In this document: piece after piece, positions 62,432 to 64,000 of the stretch
Layout: every line of letters begins with the position of its first letter
Numbering within the stretch: position 1 is the stretch's first letter
Assembly (NCBI GenBank): GCA_016937345.1
Contig: JAFGWE010000017.1
Coordinates: forward strand, 1-64,000
Direction: 5' to 3'
Length of the DNA: 64,000 nt
Source: Methanomicrobiaceae archaeon
GTDB lineage: Archaea; Halobacteriota; Methanomicrobia; Methanomicrobiales; Methanomicrobiaceae
The notes under the pieces: generated by a model
What the model was told of the DNA's origin: nothing
Databases searched by the model: none
What the model saw: only the letters and a program-made list of their open reading frames with translations
Program-made: the position numbers and the translations under genes

Positions 62432-63883
62432 ATGTCAGAAAATTCTAAAGAAGATATGTCAAATAAAATTTCACAGCCCTTTGACGGGGCAGATTCGGAT
62501 TTTAAAGCCGGAATGACAGAGGGCGTTACTCTTCTGACAGGAGATCCCAAATCCGCAATAATCAAACTTTCCATGCCGATGATTGTTGCAATGCTTCTTT
62601 TTTCTGTTTATAATCTTGTGGACGGGATATGGGTTGCCGGACTTGGCCCGGATGCGCTTGCGGCAGTCGGGTTTGTGATGCCTGTATTTATGATCTTAAT
62701 AGGCCTTGGAAACGGCCTTGGCGCAGGTGTCAATTCAACAATCTCAAGGCTGATTGGATCTAAAAACAAGGCGGCTGCAGATAATGCCGGCGTTCATTCA
62801 CTGATATTTGTAACAGTGCTGTCCGTTATCATAACAATTCCATTAATCCTTCTGCTTGAGCCGATTATGGTTGCGATGGGTGCTGACAGTGCAACCGGAC
62901 AGGCTGTAATATACGGGCAGATAGTATTTGCAGGAACCATCCTGTTTCTCTTTACAAATATCGGTTATGCCATGCTGAGGGCTGAAGGTGATGCAAAAAA
63001 ACCGATGTATGCTATGACTATCTCTGCTGTTTTGAATATGATTCTGGATCCTGTTATGATATACTGGATGGGATGGGGAATTGCCGGTGCAGCGTGGGCT
63101 ACCATAATTTCGGTATCAATAGTATCTTTAATAATGCTTTACTGGTTCTTTGTTAAAAGAGAATCATATCTTTCTCTTCGCCTCAGGTATTTCTCATACA
63201 GCAAAAAAATTCTAAAGGACATTCTGGGTGTAGGAATACCTGCAAGTTTTGAGTTTTTCTTAATGTCAATTGTACTTGTCATTATAAATCTCATACTTGT
63301 GGATGTGTCCGGTACTGATTCGGTTGCGGTTTACACCGGCGGCTGGCGTGTTGTGATGTTTGCAATAATTCCAATGGCTGCTATTGCCACCGCATCAGTA
63401 TCTGTTTACGGGGCGAATTTTGGTGCAAGAAGGTTTGAAAATTTAAGGACCACCCTTAATTTTTCAGTGAAAATCGGAATTCTGATAAGCCTGATAACTG
63501 CGGTGGTAACATGGGTGTTTGCACCTCAGATCACTCTGCTATTTACGTATACTCCTGAAAGTGCAAATCTGGCACAGTTTTTCATCGGATTTTTACAGAC
63601 AATGTGTCTGTTTTATCCTTTTGTAGCTCTTGGTATGATGTCGTCATCACTGTTTCAGGGAACAGGGAAGGGTGTAACATCTTTTGTTATAAATCTCTTC
63701 AGAAACCTTGTTTTTATAGCCGTATTTGCGTATGTGATGGGTGTTGTGCTTGAAATGGGCCAGGTGGGCGTCTGGTATGGTATTGTTCTGGGAGATATTT
63801 TCGGTGGAATTTTAGGTTATGTGTGGGCAGTTTTGTATCTCAGGGTACTCATTAAACATGAGGCCTGCATCAATTCTGCATAA
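62432..63883 (+). CDS. MATE family efflux transporter
   Basis: 483 residues with 12 membrane helices in two similar halves. Hallmarks: PMIVAMLLFSVYNLVDGIWV, VGFVMPVFMILIGLGNGLG, NSTISRLIG, LRAEGDAKKPMYAM and NMILDPVMIYWM in the first half, GIPASFEFFLMSI in the second. MATE proteins export drugs or metabolites in exchange for Na+ or H+. The ~45-residue charged N-terminus is longer than usual. Substrate unknown. Confidence 0.92.
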   Translation: MSENSKEDMSNKISQPFDGADSDFKAGMTEGVTLLTGDPKSAIIKLSMPMIVAMLLFSVYNLVDGIWVAGLGPDALAAVGFVMPVFMILIGLGNGLGAGVNSTISRLIGSKNKAAADNAGVHSLIFVTVLSVIITIPLILLLEPIMVAMGADSATGQAVIYGQIVFAGTILFLFTNIGYAMLRAEGDAKKPMYAMTISAVLNMILDPVMIYWMGWGIAGAAWATIISVSIVSLIMLYWFFVKRESYLSLRLRYFSYSKKILKDILGVGIPASFEFFLMSIVLVIINLILVDVSGTDSVAVYTGGWRVVMFAIIPMAAIATASVSVYGANFGARRFENLRTTLNFSVKIGILISLITAVVTWVFAPQITLLFTYTPESANLAQFFIGFLQTMCLFYPFVALGMMSSSLFQGTGKGVTSFVINLFRNLVFIAVFAYVMGVVLEMGQVGVWYGIVLGDIFGGILGYVWAVLYLRVLIKHEACINSA

Positions 63884-63938
63884 TTTTAATTACAGGATGT
63901 TTATCAGGACTCCTTACAAATTTTAAATGAGATTTATT

Positions 63939-64000
63939 ATGCTTCAGATTACGGTTGTCACAGGTAACGCCAATAAAGTAAGGGAAGTTGCGTCATTTTT
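63939..64000 (+). CDS. XTP/dITP pyrophosphatase (HAM1/RdgB), 5' part
   Basis: The first 20 codons, ITVVTGNANKVREVASF, hold the TGNxxKxxE nucleotide-binding signature of the HAM1 family, which removes non-canonical purine triphosphates. The gene runs out of the window. In many euryarchaea it lies near kae1-bud32, which agrees with the context here. Confidence 0.85.
   Translation, partial: MLQITVVTGNANKVREVASF

Overview
The window looks like chromosomal DNA of a hydrogenotrophic methanogen of the Methanomicrobiales (an A+T-rich member such as the Methanoplanus/Methanolacinia group; genus is inference). The evidence is mch, two methanogenesis-marker genes (a marker-12-like protein and a marker-1 YcaO protein), a thermosome with a GGM tail, Orc1/Cdc6, TiaS, AglB, a Kae1-Bud32 fusion, archaeal IF2-gamma, Rpo7 and Spt4, and GGTGAT-type ribosome binding sites. 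I see no tRNA, rRNA, CRISPR array or intact insertion sequence.

Layout. 1-6.6 kb: signalling genes: a response regulator, a PAS-GAF protein paired with a KaiC-like protein lacking a P-loop, an ACT-ACT-metallo-beta-lactamase protein with a methyltransferase, and a small membrane sensor. 6.8-12.2 kb: SLC13-type carrier, a disordered protein with repeated DIF motifs, an OB-fold protein, a pilin/archaellin-like protein, a TPR protein and a double-cupin lipoprotein. 12.4-17 kb (all minus): mch, cdc6, apgM and an epimerase. 17.3-20.2 kb: a large surface beta-propeller. 20.2-21.1 kb: gene graveyard with a SpoIIE-type phosphatase remnant and a broken lipoprotein gene. 21.4-22.9 kb: thiM-thiE. 22.9-27.6 kb: a second sensor/KaiC-like pair, then a REC-PAS protein and its response regulator. 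28.2-31.1 kb: uracil permease, upp, and a DUF368 (PopT-like) lipid-carrier transporter. 31.5-38.6 kb: marker 12, the only complete histidine kinase of the window, thermosome, an archaeal HTH regulator, tiaS. 38.6-45.4 kb: a surface-polysaccharide island lying between the 3' end of tiaS and a diverged second copy of that 3' end. 45.5-52.1 kb: glycosyltransferase, three genes for an acetamido sugar, and aglB. 52.2-54.3 kb: YcaO, DUF2098, nikR. 54.6-59.7 kb: translation/transcription superoperon (aIF2-gamma, PIN nuclease, rpo7, spt4, dephospho-CoA kinase, S24e, S27e-type, kae1-bud32). 59.8-64 kb: a 37-residue basic protein, structured RNA candidates, nitroreductase, RNase HIII, a MATE pump and the start of an ITP/XTP pyrophosphatase.

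The most unusual content is a signalling family that lacks the parts expected of histidine kinases. Three proteins (at 2230, 6029 and 22948) end in the same ~80-residue helical domain. It resembles a dimerisation/phosphotransfer (DHp) domain but has Leu/Met where the phosphoacceptor His should be, has no ATPase domain, and closes on a shared IPDA(Y/L)R tail. Two of the three are followed within 10-12 bases by a KaiC/RecA-like protein that keeps a Walker-B-like Asp-Ser but lacks Walker A. A fourth protein (24763) has Asp at the His position, also lacks an ATPase, and overlaps a response-regulator gene. I propose these as a phosphotransfer-independent signalling system.

The surface-glycan genes (38.7-52.1 kb) probably work together. 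The polyprenol-phosphate sugar transferase and its SMR-type flippase pair, the nucleotide-sugar enzymes and the acetamido-sugar operon would supply glycans, AglB would transfer them to proteins such as the propeller protein, and DUF368 may recycle the lipid carrier.
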